This document shows positions 37,143 through 46,200 of a DNA stretch of 64,000 bases, piece after piece. The stretch is taken from contig CALXCA010000006.1 in NCBI GenBank assembly GCA_944386685.1, forward strand, positions 17,342-81,341, given 5' to 3'. Source of the stretch: an uncultured Clostridia bacterium. GTDB lineage: Bacteria > Bacillota > Clostridia > TANB77 > CAG-508. The notes under the pieces were generated by a model, which saw only the letters and a program-made list of their open reading frames with translations, was not told where the DNA came from and searched no databases. Within the stretch, counting starts at the first letter, position 1. The number at the start of each line of letters is the position of its first letter. The position numbers and the translations under genes are program-made.

Positions 37143-37859
37143 TTACATAGCTCCTTCTTTTTTTAATATTTTTTCTACCGTTTTGAAAATTATTTTTACA
37201 TCCATTTTTAAATTATGATTGTTATAATATTCCATATCTAAGTCTATTCTTTCATCAAATGTACAATCATTTCTTCCACTAACTTGCCAAAGCCCTGTTA
37301 GTCCAGGTTTACAAGTCACTATGTATTGGTAGTATCCGTTCATGTCTTCTCTTTCTTTTTCCAAATATGGACGCGGACCAACTAAACTCATTTCTCCTTT
37401 TAATACATTTATAAATTGTGGAAATTCATCTATACTTGTCTTTCTTATAAATTTTCCTACTTTGGTTACTCTTGGGTCATCTTTTAGTTTTTTATATTGC
37501 TTAAATTCTTTTCTTGCTTCTTCGTTTTCTTCCAAATACTTTTCTAGTTTGTCATCTGCTCCAACAATCATTGAACGATATTTGTACATTTTAAATATTT
37601 TGCCATTGTGTCCAATTCTGTTTTGGGTATAAAATACTGGACCTCTATCTTTACATATTAAATTGGCTATGTAAACACATATTGTTAATGGTAATAAAGC
37701 TATTATTCCAAATATACTTGCAATAATATCTATTGTTCTTTTAAAAAATTTATCTACTTTTTTAAGAGACTTTTTTTGCTCATCATTTACAGCTTCTGGT
37801 ACTAGTGAAGTTATATTATTATTTATTGCATATTCTAAGCTTCCATTCTTTATTTCCAT
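37143..37859 (-). CDS. Initiating sugar-phosphate transferase (first)
   Basis: A 238-residue small PGT. Membrane hairpin about residues 45-67, then CKDRGPVFYTQNRIGHNGKI, YKYRSMIVGADDKL, RKTSIDEFPQFINVLKGEMS, LVGPRPYLEKE and CKPGLTGLWQVSGRNDCTF, the exact family signature of galactose/glucose/GalNAc-1-P transferases. First gene of unit 3 behind a consensus promoter. Two initiators in tandem support two glycans or a switchable first sugar. Confidence 0.95.
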   Translation of the reverse strand: MEIKNGSLEYAINNNITSLVPEAVNDEQKKSLKKVDKFFKRTIDIIASIFGIIALLPLTICVYIANLICKDRGPVFYTQNRIGHNGKIFKMYKYRSMIVGADDKLEKYLEENEEARKEFKQYKKLKDDPRVTKVGKFIRKTSIDEFPQFINVLKGEMSLVGPRPYLEKEREDMNGYYQYIVTCKPGLTGLWQVSGRNDCTFDERIDLDMEYYNNHNLKMDVKIIFKTVEKILKKEGAM

Positions 37860-37898
37860 TTATATTCCCCCTATATAAATTTCTCTACAACATATAAT

Positions 37899-37927
37899 AT
37901 TATATTATAAAATTAGTATAAATTCAA
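37899..37927 (-). promoter_or_regulatory. Sigma-A promoter of unit 3
   Basis: Minus strand TTGAAT (37922-37927), 17-base spacer, TATAAT (37899-37904), with an expected start near 37892 and a leader of about 33 nt. No strong terminator was seen until after the CapA-like gene at 18.9 kb, so a transcript of about 19 kb is possible. Confidence 0.7.
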
Positions 37928-38089
37928 CATATTTTTTCATTTTATGTAAATTTTTTGAATTTTATTTAATATTTATTTAAATTCATTTATATTCTATATT
38001 ATTAAAACTATAAAGTCAATCTTATAATGCAAAAAATTGTAGTTATTTATCATTTATTTAATTACCTTTGTTAATATTTTATACAACAC

Positions 38090-38129
38090 AAAAATAGTAT
38101 AAATATATTTCTATATCTATACTATTTTT
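38090..38129 (-). terminator. Shared hairpin terminator, copy 1
   Basis: AAAAATAGTATA (38090-38101) pairs with TATACTATTTTT (38118-38129); about 50 bp after the stop codon of the first repeat protein. The same hairpin occurs at 42268-42306 and 43199-43238. Confidence 0.7.
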
Positions 38130-38179
38130 ATTTTAAAGGTTTCTATACTACTATCAGTATTTAATCTTTATTTAATTGT

Positions 38180-41100
38180 TTAAATTGGTTTTCTTCCTTC
38201 TTTTATTCCACAATTCATATAGTGTAAGAAGTATTGTATATTGTCATTTCCATATGCTTCTCTTAAATCTGCATAGTTTGCTTTGTATTTTTTACAATTA
38301 AATTCTTTACTTCCTGCTCTTCCCTCTTTTGCTCCATATTCTACAAAGTGTTTTAACGCTTCTGTATAATCTTTTCCATATGCTTCTTTCAAGTCTGCAT
38401 TATTTTCTAAATACCATTTTGCATTAAAATATATTGACCCTTGTCTTCCCTCTTTTATTCCATATTCTATAAAATGATTATATGCTTTTGTATAGTCATT
38501 TCCATATGCTTCTTTTAAGTCTTTATTATTTTCTAAATACCATTTTGCATCAAATACTAATGATGCTTTTCTTCCATCTCTTATTCCATATTCTATCCAG
38601 TGATTTTTTGTCTTGGTTGGGTCTTTTTTATACAATTCTCTTATGTCTCCATTTGCACTTAAATATACTTCTTCATTATATAAATATTCTTCTAGTTCTG
38701 ATAATTTTCTTACTTCTTTTGTTGTTCCATTTCTTCCTTCTGCTTTTCCATAACTTATATAGTGTTTATAATATTCTTTATAGTTCGTTCCATATGCTTC
38801 TCTTAAATCTGTATAATTTTCTCTATATTGTTTTACATTAAATTCCGCACTTGCTCTTCTTCCCTCTTTTAGTCCATAATTTACAAATTGTTCTAGTGCT
38901 TTTGAGTAATTTTCTCCATATGTTTCTTTTATATCTGTGTTATTTTCTACATACCATTTTGGATTAAAGTACATTGAACCTTGTCTTCCCTCATATATTC
39001 CTACTGTTATAAAATGTTCATATGCTTTTACATAATCTTCTCCATATGCTTTCTTTAAATCTGCATATTTATTTAGATAATATTTTGCATCAAATACTAC
39101 TGATGCTATTCTTCCCTCTCTTTTTCCATCTGTTTCCCAATGGCTCTTTAATGCTCCTTCGTCATTTCCAAAGGCTCTTTTCAAATCTTTATTATCTTCT
39201 AATGTTGTATATAAGTCATAATCTAATAAATATGGTTTTATATCTATTGGTGTTAAATCTAATATATTTGTCGCTTTTCTTCCCTCTTGTCTTCCATATT
39301 CCATATAATGTTTCATTAATTTATATGATGAAAAGTCTTTTAAATCTGTATAATTTTTATAATATTTTCCATAATATTCATTTGAACTTGCTCTTAATTC
39401 TGCATAGCCTGTTGTTATAAAATGATTATATGCTGCTTTATAATCTAATCCAAATGCATTCATTATATCTTTATTATTATATACATAATATTTAGGGCTA
39501 AATACTGCTGATCCTTGTCTTCCTTCACTTATTCCTGTTGTTAACCAGTGATTTTTAAGTGCTGTTTCATTATATCCATATACTGCTTTTATATCTGGAT
39601 AACTGTCTGCATAAAATTTATAGTCAAATATTAAATCTGCTACATCTTGTGCACTTGGTACTTCTGACTTCATATCAAAAAAGTTTACTGTATATTTATA
39701 TGTTACATTATTTAAATTTTCGTCTTGTACATTATAAATTTCTACTTGTAATTCTGTACCTGCAGGTATTTCATAATCATAAATATCATTATTTATTTCT
39801 TTTCTTAATTCTAATGGTATTTTAAAGTTCAAAACTGGGTATCCAGATTCAGTTGATAAATCATCTGCTTGATATCTCTTTCCTTTATATATAAAATCAA
39901 CCTTTACTTCTCCAACAGCTGTACCTGTAAAATATACAGACCAGTATTCTGATAGTTTAAATTGAGTATTTGGAAAATATCCTGCTGATGGAAATGCATA
40001 AAATTGTGAACTAGTTACATCTTTTGTATCATCATAATATACTGATACTGTAGAATATTCTTCACATTGTCCAAAACTTGTTGCAGTTGCTTTTGGGTCT
40101 AACATACTTTGCCTATGCCCTGTTGCACTAAATAAACCTATATTGTTAATTTCACTTACAAAACCATCTATGGCTTGATATAATGTCATATCCCCTTTTG
40201 ATACATTTCCTGAATATGTATCTCCCTCTTCATATTTTGCACTACATCCATCATATGCTTCTTTATAAAATTCTTCGTCCATATCACTAGGTTTTGTAGG
40301 TGTATGACTCATAGTCTCATTAGCTTTACTTATTACTGCTCCTTTTTGATTTCTATCTAATTTACTATTATTTACTCCTATCTCATCTACCCCTACTAGC
40401 CATCTATAATAATTTAGTCTGTTTATTGTATCTGTTACAACACCATCTTGTAAACTTCCTGCTTTATATGGACTTTTCCAACTTGGTGTTGTTTTATATA
40501 TTGATTTATTATAATCATATTTAGGTAATGTTTCTTTATATTTTGTAATTATGTCATCTACTGTATGTTTTGTTGTACTATCATTTGTTAAAACAATGTC
40601 TTTTGTTGTATTAATTTCACAATCATTTAAATTTATTTGTTCAATATAATATCTTGTTTTACAATATACATCAAATCTTAAAAGAATTAAATTGTTATCT
40701 ATATATGAAAGATTATATAAATCTTCGTATTGTTCTAAATCTGTTTTGATATATTGATTATATTGTAATGTCTTTTTATTTATTAAATAGATATTATTAT
40801 TTGAACCTAAAACATATATTATATCTCCATTTTGACAAACATTAGGATAATATGGCGTATATACTATGTCTAAGACTGTTGATTGAACATCTACTAAAAT
40901 TTCTCTATCACATTGTATAACAGAATCTACGTCATAGTAAAATCTTGCCATTTGACCATATTGGTTTATTGCATAATTTCCTTCATTATCTAAAAAATGC
41001 CATATTGGATTTTCTTGATTATTATATACAGTAAATTGATCTTGAACAACAAATTTACCATTGTCTAATTTTTGCATTCCCTCATATTCGCTAAATGCTT

Positions 41101-42010
41101 TTGTATTTTCTGGATTTGTTAGAAACATTACCTGAAAAAATAATATTTTATCATTTGGACTTACTGATTTTAAATATATAAAAAGTCCATTATTTGAACC
41201 ACTTGGTTCTTTATTATATATTTCTTTTCCTGTTTTATCAAAAACTTTTATTCCATCTGAATTGTATACAAAATACACCCTTTGTTGACTGTCAACTGTG
41301 AATGATGTGTAAAACTTAATTATTAAATTAAAATTATATTTTTGTTTTAAGACTATTTCATCTGTTTTTAAATCTATTCCTAATATGTAACATGTATCAT
41401 GTACTGTATTTTTTTCTTCTTGAAATTTGTAATCTGTTACATATAATACATAAAGAGTATTATTATTAACATTTGTTGTTACAACACGAGCATTTTCACT
41501 TCTTGCATCATATATCATTGTATTTTCATTATTTCTAATATTGTGTTTATATATTTCAAAATATGATTCTGTTTCATCTTTAGATGTAATATATCTTGTT
41601 GATGTATCTATAAAATATTCATTTCCATTATATGATGCCCCTCTAACAAATGAAGCTGAACCATCTACTGGACTTTCATATTCAATTTTCCCATTTGTTG
41701 CTAATACTGCTTTCTGTGATTTATTATTATTTTCTTCTTCTTTTTTTAATATTTCTTCTCTGTATTTTTGTATTCTTGTTTGCTCTTCTTTGTCATTTAG
41801 CAGTTCATCTAGAGTATATGCTGTATTCTCTTTATTTGAAGAATTGTTTTGCTCATTCAAGTTATCTGGTTCTTGTTTTTTTCCTTTTACTATTGAAATT
41901 TTGTTTTCTATAGTTTCTCCATTTTGTGCAAATACTTTATTTGTTTTTACCTCGACCAAAGTTATTAATACTATAAGCATAATAATTATATTGATAACTT
42001 TCCTTTTCAT
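38180..42010 (-). CDS. Secreted CAP-domain protein with 11 EGR repeats (paralog 1)
   Basis: A 1276-residue exported protein. Signal peptide (KRKVINIIIMLIVLITLVEV), a charged linker, then a beta-rich region (about 105-480) with recurring units such as DLKTDEIVLKQKYN and LINKKTLQYNQYIK that looks like a beta-propeller. A CAP/SCP domain follows (about 510-680): LNYYRWLVGVDEIG, ETMSHTP and ATGHRQSMLDP. A beta domain precedes eleven C-terminal repeats of about 41 residues (about 805-1276), consensus YLENNxDLKEAYG-DYxKAYxHFIEYGIKEGRxGS. The repeats recall Y..NPDV..HYL..G..EGR repeats of other large secreted proteins. The C-terminal half is almost identical to the paralog at 43.3-47.1 kb; no sorting motif. 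Function unknown; wall or glycan binding is an inference. Confidence 0.85.
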   Translation of the reverse strand: MKRKVINIIIMLIVLITLVEVKTNKVFAQNGETIENKISIVKGKKQEPDNLNEQNNSSNKENTAYTLDELLNDKEEQTRIQKYREEILKKEEENNNKSQKAVLATNGKIEYESPVDGSASFVRGASYNGNEYFIDTSTRYITSKDETESYFEIYKHNIRNNENTMIYDARSENARVVTTNVNNNTLYVLYVTDYKFQEEKNTVHDTCYILGIDLKTDEIVLKQKYNFNLIIKFYTSFTVDSQQRVYFVYNSDGIKVFDKTGKEIYNKEPSGSNNGLFIYLKSVSPNDKILFFQVMFLTNPENTKAFSEYEGMQKLDNGKFVVQDQFTVYNNQENPIWHFLDNEGNYAINQYGQMARFYYDVDSVIQCDREILVDVQSTVLDIVYTPYYPNVCQNGDIIYVLGSNNNIYLINKKTLQYNQYIKTDLEQYEDLYNLSYIDNNLILLRFDVYCKTRYYIEQINLNDCEINTTKDIVLTNDSTTKHTVDDIITKYKETLPKYDYNKSIYKTTPSWKSPYKAGSLQDGVVTDTINRLNYYRWLVGVDEIGVNNSKLDRNQKGAVISKANETMSHTPTKPSDMDEEFYKEAYDGCSAKYEEGDTYSGNVSKGDMTLYQAIDGFVSEINNIGLFSATGHRQSMLDPKATATSFGQCEEYSTVSVYYDDTKDVTSSQFYAFPSAGYFPNTQFKLSEYWSVYFTGTAVGEVKVDFIYKGKRYQADDLSTESGYPVLNFKIPLELRKEINNDIYDYEIPAGTELQVEIYNVQDENLNNVTYKYTVNFFDMKSEVPSAQDVADLIFDYKFYADSYPDIKAVYGYNETALKNHWLTTGISEGRQGSAVFSPKYYVYNNKDIMNAFGLDYKAAYNHFITTGYAELRASSNEYYGKYYKNYTDLKDFSSYKLMKHYMEYGRQEGRKATNILDLTPIDIKPYLLDYDLYTTLEDNKDLKRAFGNDEGALKSHWETDGKREGRIASVVFDAKYYLNKYADLKKAYGEDYVKAYEHFITVGIYEGRQGSMYFNPKWYVENNTDIKETYGENYSKALEQFVNYGLKEGRRASAEFNVKQYRENYTDLREAYGTNYKEYYKHYISYGKAEGRNGTTKEVRKLSELEEYLYNEEVYLSANGDIRELYKKDPTKTKNHWIEYGIRDGRKASLVFDAKWYLENNKDLKEAYGNDYTKAYNHFIEYGIKEGRQGSIYFNAKWYLENNADLKEAYGKDYTEALKHFVEYGAKEGRAGSKEFNCKKYKANYADLREAYGNDNIQYFLHYMNCGIKEGRKPI

Positions 42011-42159
42011 TTATACATTTCCCCTTTCTTTTAATTTTGAAGTCTTTTTAATTTTTTATGATTTGAAATTTTTAGAAAAATTTAGGACAATTAGGAAAGT
42101 ATCACTTTCCTATTGTATAAAAAAATTCTTATCGACTTCTACTAAAAATTTATAACATT

Positions 42160-42188
42160 ATTATATTTCTGTTTTACATTTTTGTCAA
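42160..42188 (-). promoter_or_regulatory. Consensus promoter of CAP-repeat paralog 1
   Basis: Minus strand TTGACA (42183-42188), 17-base spacer, TATAAT (42160-42165): a perfect match. The leader is about 143 nt and contains a hairpin AGGAAAGT-ATC-ACTTTCCT (42093-42111) preceded by a T-run (about 42117-42123, minus strand). This half of the 294-bp gap is therefore leader. Confidence 0.85.
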
Positions 42189-42267
42189 TTTATTAAATTA
42201 CAATGTTATAGTATTAGATTTTAAACATTTTAATTGTATAAAACAATAGTTGTATTACTTTTTAACA

Positions 42268-42306
42268 AAAAATAGTATAAATATATTTCTATATCTATAC
42301 TATTTT
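42268..42306 (-). terminator. Shared hairpin terminator, copy 2
   Basis: AAAAATAGTATA (42268-42279) pairs with TATACTATTTT (42296-42306). The right arm covers the stop codon of the PIN gene (42305-42307). Confidence 0.7.
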
Positions 42307-42703
42307 AATATCTTTCACAAAATTCAGCAGGTGTCATAATTTCTGGCTTATCTATGTCAATACTTTCGAAATCTTTATCTCCTGTTATTAATATATCAAC
42401 ATTAGATATTATAGCAGAATATAAAATAGGAATATCTTTTATATCTCTTAAATTAAAAAGATCTTTTTCAAATATTGTATTTGGTACATATTCTAATTCA
42501 TAAGGTATTTTGAATAAAAATTCTTCCATATCTTTTTTTCTGTTAGGAAATTTTCTTTCTATAACTTCTTGTAATTCTTGAATAATATAAGAATTTAATA
42601 TTAACTTATGTTTCTCACATATATTTATAAGCATTGTCTTTAACTTTTGACTATTAAATATTACTATTGATATCAATATATTAGTATCTAGCATTATTCT
42701 CAT
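42305..42703 (-). CDS. PIN-domain toxin-like ribonuclease
   Basis: A 132-residue PIN-domain protein (COG1569-like), a predicted Mg-dependent RNase toxin. RIMLDTNILISIVI gives the first Asp near residue 6; ELQEVIERKFPNRKKD, RDIKDIPILYSAIISNVD with the conserved Asp near residues 87-102, and ITGDKDFESID give the other acidic residues. One base separates it from the AbrB-like gene upstream, the usual antitoxin-toxin order. Its last codon lies in the shared hairpin. Confidence 0.88.
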   Translation of the reverse strand: MRIMLDTNILISIVIFNSQKLKTMLINICEKHKLILNSYIIQELQEVIERKFPNRKKDMEEFLFKIPYELEYVPNTIFEKDLFNLRDIKDIPILYSAIISNVDILITGDKDFESIDIDKPEIMTPAEFCERY

Positions 42704-42704
42704 A

Positions 42705-42962
42705 TTATTTATTTTTCTTCTCCTTTCTTATTTCTTTAATCATCTCTGCAACATCTTCTTCATTTTTTAGTCCAAGTCTTTCTGCCTCTCCCTCAAAAGC
42801 TTTTCTTGCTTTATCAATTGCTAAAGAAATTGGATTTATTATTATATAATTTCCATCTTTTTCTATAAATGCTACTTTATCTCCATCTTTTAGTTTAAGT
42901 TCCTTTCTTATTGATATTGGTAATGTTATTTGTCCTTTAGAAGTTATTTTGGCTAATTCCAT
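42705..42962 (-). CDS. AbrB/MazE-type antitoxin
   Basis: An 85-residue protein with an N-terminal SpoVT-AbrB swapped-hairpin DNA-binding domain (AKITSKGQITLPISIRKELK, then LKDGDKVAFIEKDGNYIIIN) and a helical, charged C-terminus that should bind and block the PIN toxin. Ribosome site AAAAGGATG upstream. Expected to repress its own promoter about 117-145 bp upstream. Confidence 0.9.
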   Translation of the reverse strand: MELAKITSKGQITLPISIRKELKLKDGDKVAFIEKDGNYIIINPISLAIDKARKAFEGEAERLGLKNEEDVAEMIKEIRKEKKNK

Positions 42963-43078
42963 AAAATCACATCCTTTTCTTTTTATAATATATTTATAAA
43001 TTTATAATAAAACCTTATATACTTTCTTTTTTATTATCTTTGTTATATCATAAGATATTCATTGTTTTCCTTACTTAT

Positions 43079-43107
43079 ATTATATTCTATTTTTTTTTAT
43101 TTATCAA
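43079..43107 (-). promoter_or_regulatory. Promoter of the AbrB/PIN pair
   Basis: Minus strand TTGATA (43102-43107), 17-base spacer, TATAAT (43079-43084). Leader about 110 nt. The rest of the 328-bp gap contains only AT-rich sequence and hairpin copy 3. Confidence 0.65.
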
Positions 43108-43198
43108 TATAATTTACTAAAAAATTTTGTATTATTAGCATTTTTCCTGAAATATAGCAATTAATTTTTATTATAGAATTTTATTTTTTTATTGGATA

Positions 43199-43238
43199 AA
43201 AAATAGTATAAATATATTTCTATATCTATACTATTTTT
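43199..43238 (-). terminator. Shared hairpin terminator, copy 3
   Basis: AAAAATAGTATA (43199-43210) pairs with TATACTATTTTT (43227-43238). The next roughly 50 bp up to the paralog 2 stop codon also match the sequence after paralog 1, so the duplication includes the 3' flank. Confidence 0.72.
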
Positions 43239-43290
43239 ATTTTAAAGCTTTCTATACTAACTATCAGCATTTGATCTTTATTTTAATTGT

Positions 43291-46200
43291 TTAAATTGGT
43301 TTTCTTCCTTCTTTTATTCCGCAATTCATATAGTGCAAGAAGTATTGTATATTGTCATTTCCATATGCTTCTCTTAAGTCTGCATAATTTGCTTTGTATT
43401 TTTTGCAATTAAATTCTTTACTTCCTGCTCTTCCTTCTTTTGCTCCATATTCTACAAAGTGTTTTAATGCTTTTGTATAATCTTTTCCATATACTTCTTT
43501 CAAGTCTGCATTATTTTCTAAATACCATTTTGCATTAAAGTATATTGACCCTTGTCTTCCCTCTTTTATTCCATATTCTATAAAATGATTATATGCTTTT
43601 GTATAGTCATTTCCATATGCTTCTTTTAAGTCTTTATTATTTTCTAAATACCATTTTGCATCAAATACTAATGATGCTTTTCTTCCATCTCTTATTCCAT
43701 ATTCTATCCAGTGATTTTTTGTCTTGGTTGGGTCTTTTTTATACAATTCTCTTATGTCTCCATTTGCACTTAAATATACTTCTTCATTATATAAATATTC
43801 TTCTAGTTCTGATAATTTTCTTACTTCTTTTGTTGTTCCATTTCTTCCTTCTGCTTTTCCATAACTTATATAGTGTTTATAATATTCTTTATAGTTCGTT
43901 CCATATGCTTCTCTTAAATCTGTATAATTTTCTCTATATTGTTTTACATTAAATTCCGCACTTGCTCTTCTTCCCTCTTTTAGTCCATAATTTACAAATT
44001 GTTCTAGTGCTTTTGAGTAATTTTCTCCATATGTTTCTTTTATATCTGTGTTATTTTCTACATACCATTTTGGATTAAAGTACATTGAACCTTGTCTTCC
44101 CTCATATATTCCTACTGTTATAAAATGTTCATATGCTTTTACATAGTCTTCCCCATATGATTTCTTTAAATCTGCATATTTATTTAAATAATATTTTGCA
44201 TCAAATACCACTGATGCTATTCTCCCCTCTCTTTTTCCATCTGTTTCCCAATGGTTCTTTAATGCTCCTTGGTCGTTTCCAAAAGCTCTTTTCAAATCTT
44301 TATTATCTTCTAATGTTGTATATAAATCATAATCTAATAAATATGGTTTTATATCTATTGGTGTTAAATCTAATATATTTGTTGCTTTTCTTCCCTCTTG
44401 TCTTCCATATTCCATATAATGTTTCATTAATTTATATGATGAAAAATCTTTTAAATCTGTATAATTTTTATAATATTTTCCATAATATTCATTTGAGCTT
44501 GCTCTTAATTCTGCATAACCTGTTGTTATAAAATGGTTATATGCTGCTTTATAGTCTAATCCAAATGCATTCATTATATCTTTGTTATTATATACATAAT
44601 ATTTAGGGCTAAATACTGCTGATCCTTGTCTTCCTTCACTTATTCCTGTCGTTAACCAATGATTTTTAAGTGCTGTTTCATTATATCCATATACTGCTTT
44701 TATATCTGGATAACTATCTGCATAAAATTTATAGTCAAATATTAAATCTGCTACATCTTGTGCATTTGGTACTTCTGACTTCATATCAAAAAAGTTTACT
44801 GTATATTTATATGTTACATTATTTAAATTTTCGTCTTTTAGTCCAATAACTTCTACTTGAATTTCTGTCCCTCCTGGTATGTTATCATATTCACTTCCTA
44901 AAAGAGCTTGCAATTCATCTGGCATTCTAAAACTTAATGCTGGATATCCACTTTCAAACAATAAACCTATTCCAGCATATGTTTTCCCTTTATATGTAAA
45001 ATTAACTCTTGCTGTTCCAGAAACTGCTCCTGTAAGGTATATTGACCAATATTCACTTACTGCCATTTCTGTATTTGGAAAATATCCAGCTGATGGAAAT
45101 GCATAAAATTGTGAACTAGTTACATCTTTTGCATCATCATAATATACTGATACTGTAGAATATTCTTCACATTGCCCAAAACTTATTGCAGTTGCTTTTG
45201 GATCTAACATACTTTGTCTATGTCCTGTTGCACTTCCTAATGTTACATTATACAAGTCACTTACAAATCCTTCGATTGCTTGATATGGTCTCCAGTCTCC
45301 ATAAGATACATTTCCTGAGTATGTATCTCCCTCTTCATATTTCGCATTACATCCATCATATGCTTCTTCATAAAATGCATCATCCATATCACTTGGTTGA
45401 GTTGGATAGTGGCTTATTGTTTCATTTGCTTTGCTTATTACTGCTCCTTTTTGGTTTCTGTCTAATTTACTAGTATTTACACCTATTTCGTTTACTCCTA
45501 CTAACCATCTATAATAATTTAGTCTGTTTATTGTATCTGTTACAACGCCATCTTGTAAACTTCCCGCTTTATATGGATTTTTCCAGCTTGGTGTTGTTTT
45601 GTATATTGATTTATTATAATCATATTTTGGTGATGTTTGTTTATATTTTGCCACTATATCTGATATTGTTCGTGATGTTGTTTTATTTTCTGAAATTACA
45701 ATGTCTTTAATTGTTGTTACATTACTGCTATCATTTAATTTGTATTGATATATTTTTCCTTCTTTTAATACAAATATACTTTGTTCATAATAACTAATAC
45801 TACGTATTTGTACATAAACATCTACACCTGTAGCAATATATTTTGTATATTTTAATGTATTTTTATCTACAAAAAATATATTTCCTCCAGCTCCTAAAAT
45901 ATAAACTGTATCTCCATTTTGACATACATTAGGATGATATGGTGTTCCTGGTCCAACATAATAACCATAATCATCTGCTGTTGATGCTAAATCTAACACT
46001 ATTTCTCTATCTACTCCCATAGCAGTATTTGTTACATTATAATTAAATTTTGCAATTCTACCATATTGGTCAACTGCATAGTTTCCTTGTTCATCTATAA
46101 AATACCATACTGGATTTTGAGACAAATTACTTGGATATGTTCTTCCATATACTGTCCACTCATCTTTATATACAAATACACCATTATTTAATTTTTGCAT

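Noticed and set aside
38482..38841. Plus-strand ORF of about 119 codons, conserved in both CAP-repeat paralogs (also 43593-43952)
   Set aside because: Its conservation follows from the identical minus-strand repeats; Leu/His-rich composition is typical of antisense reading of AT-rich genes.
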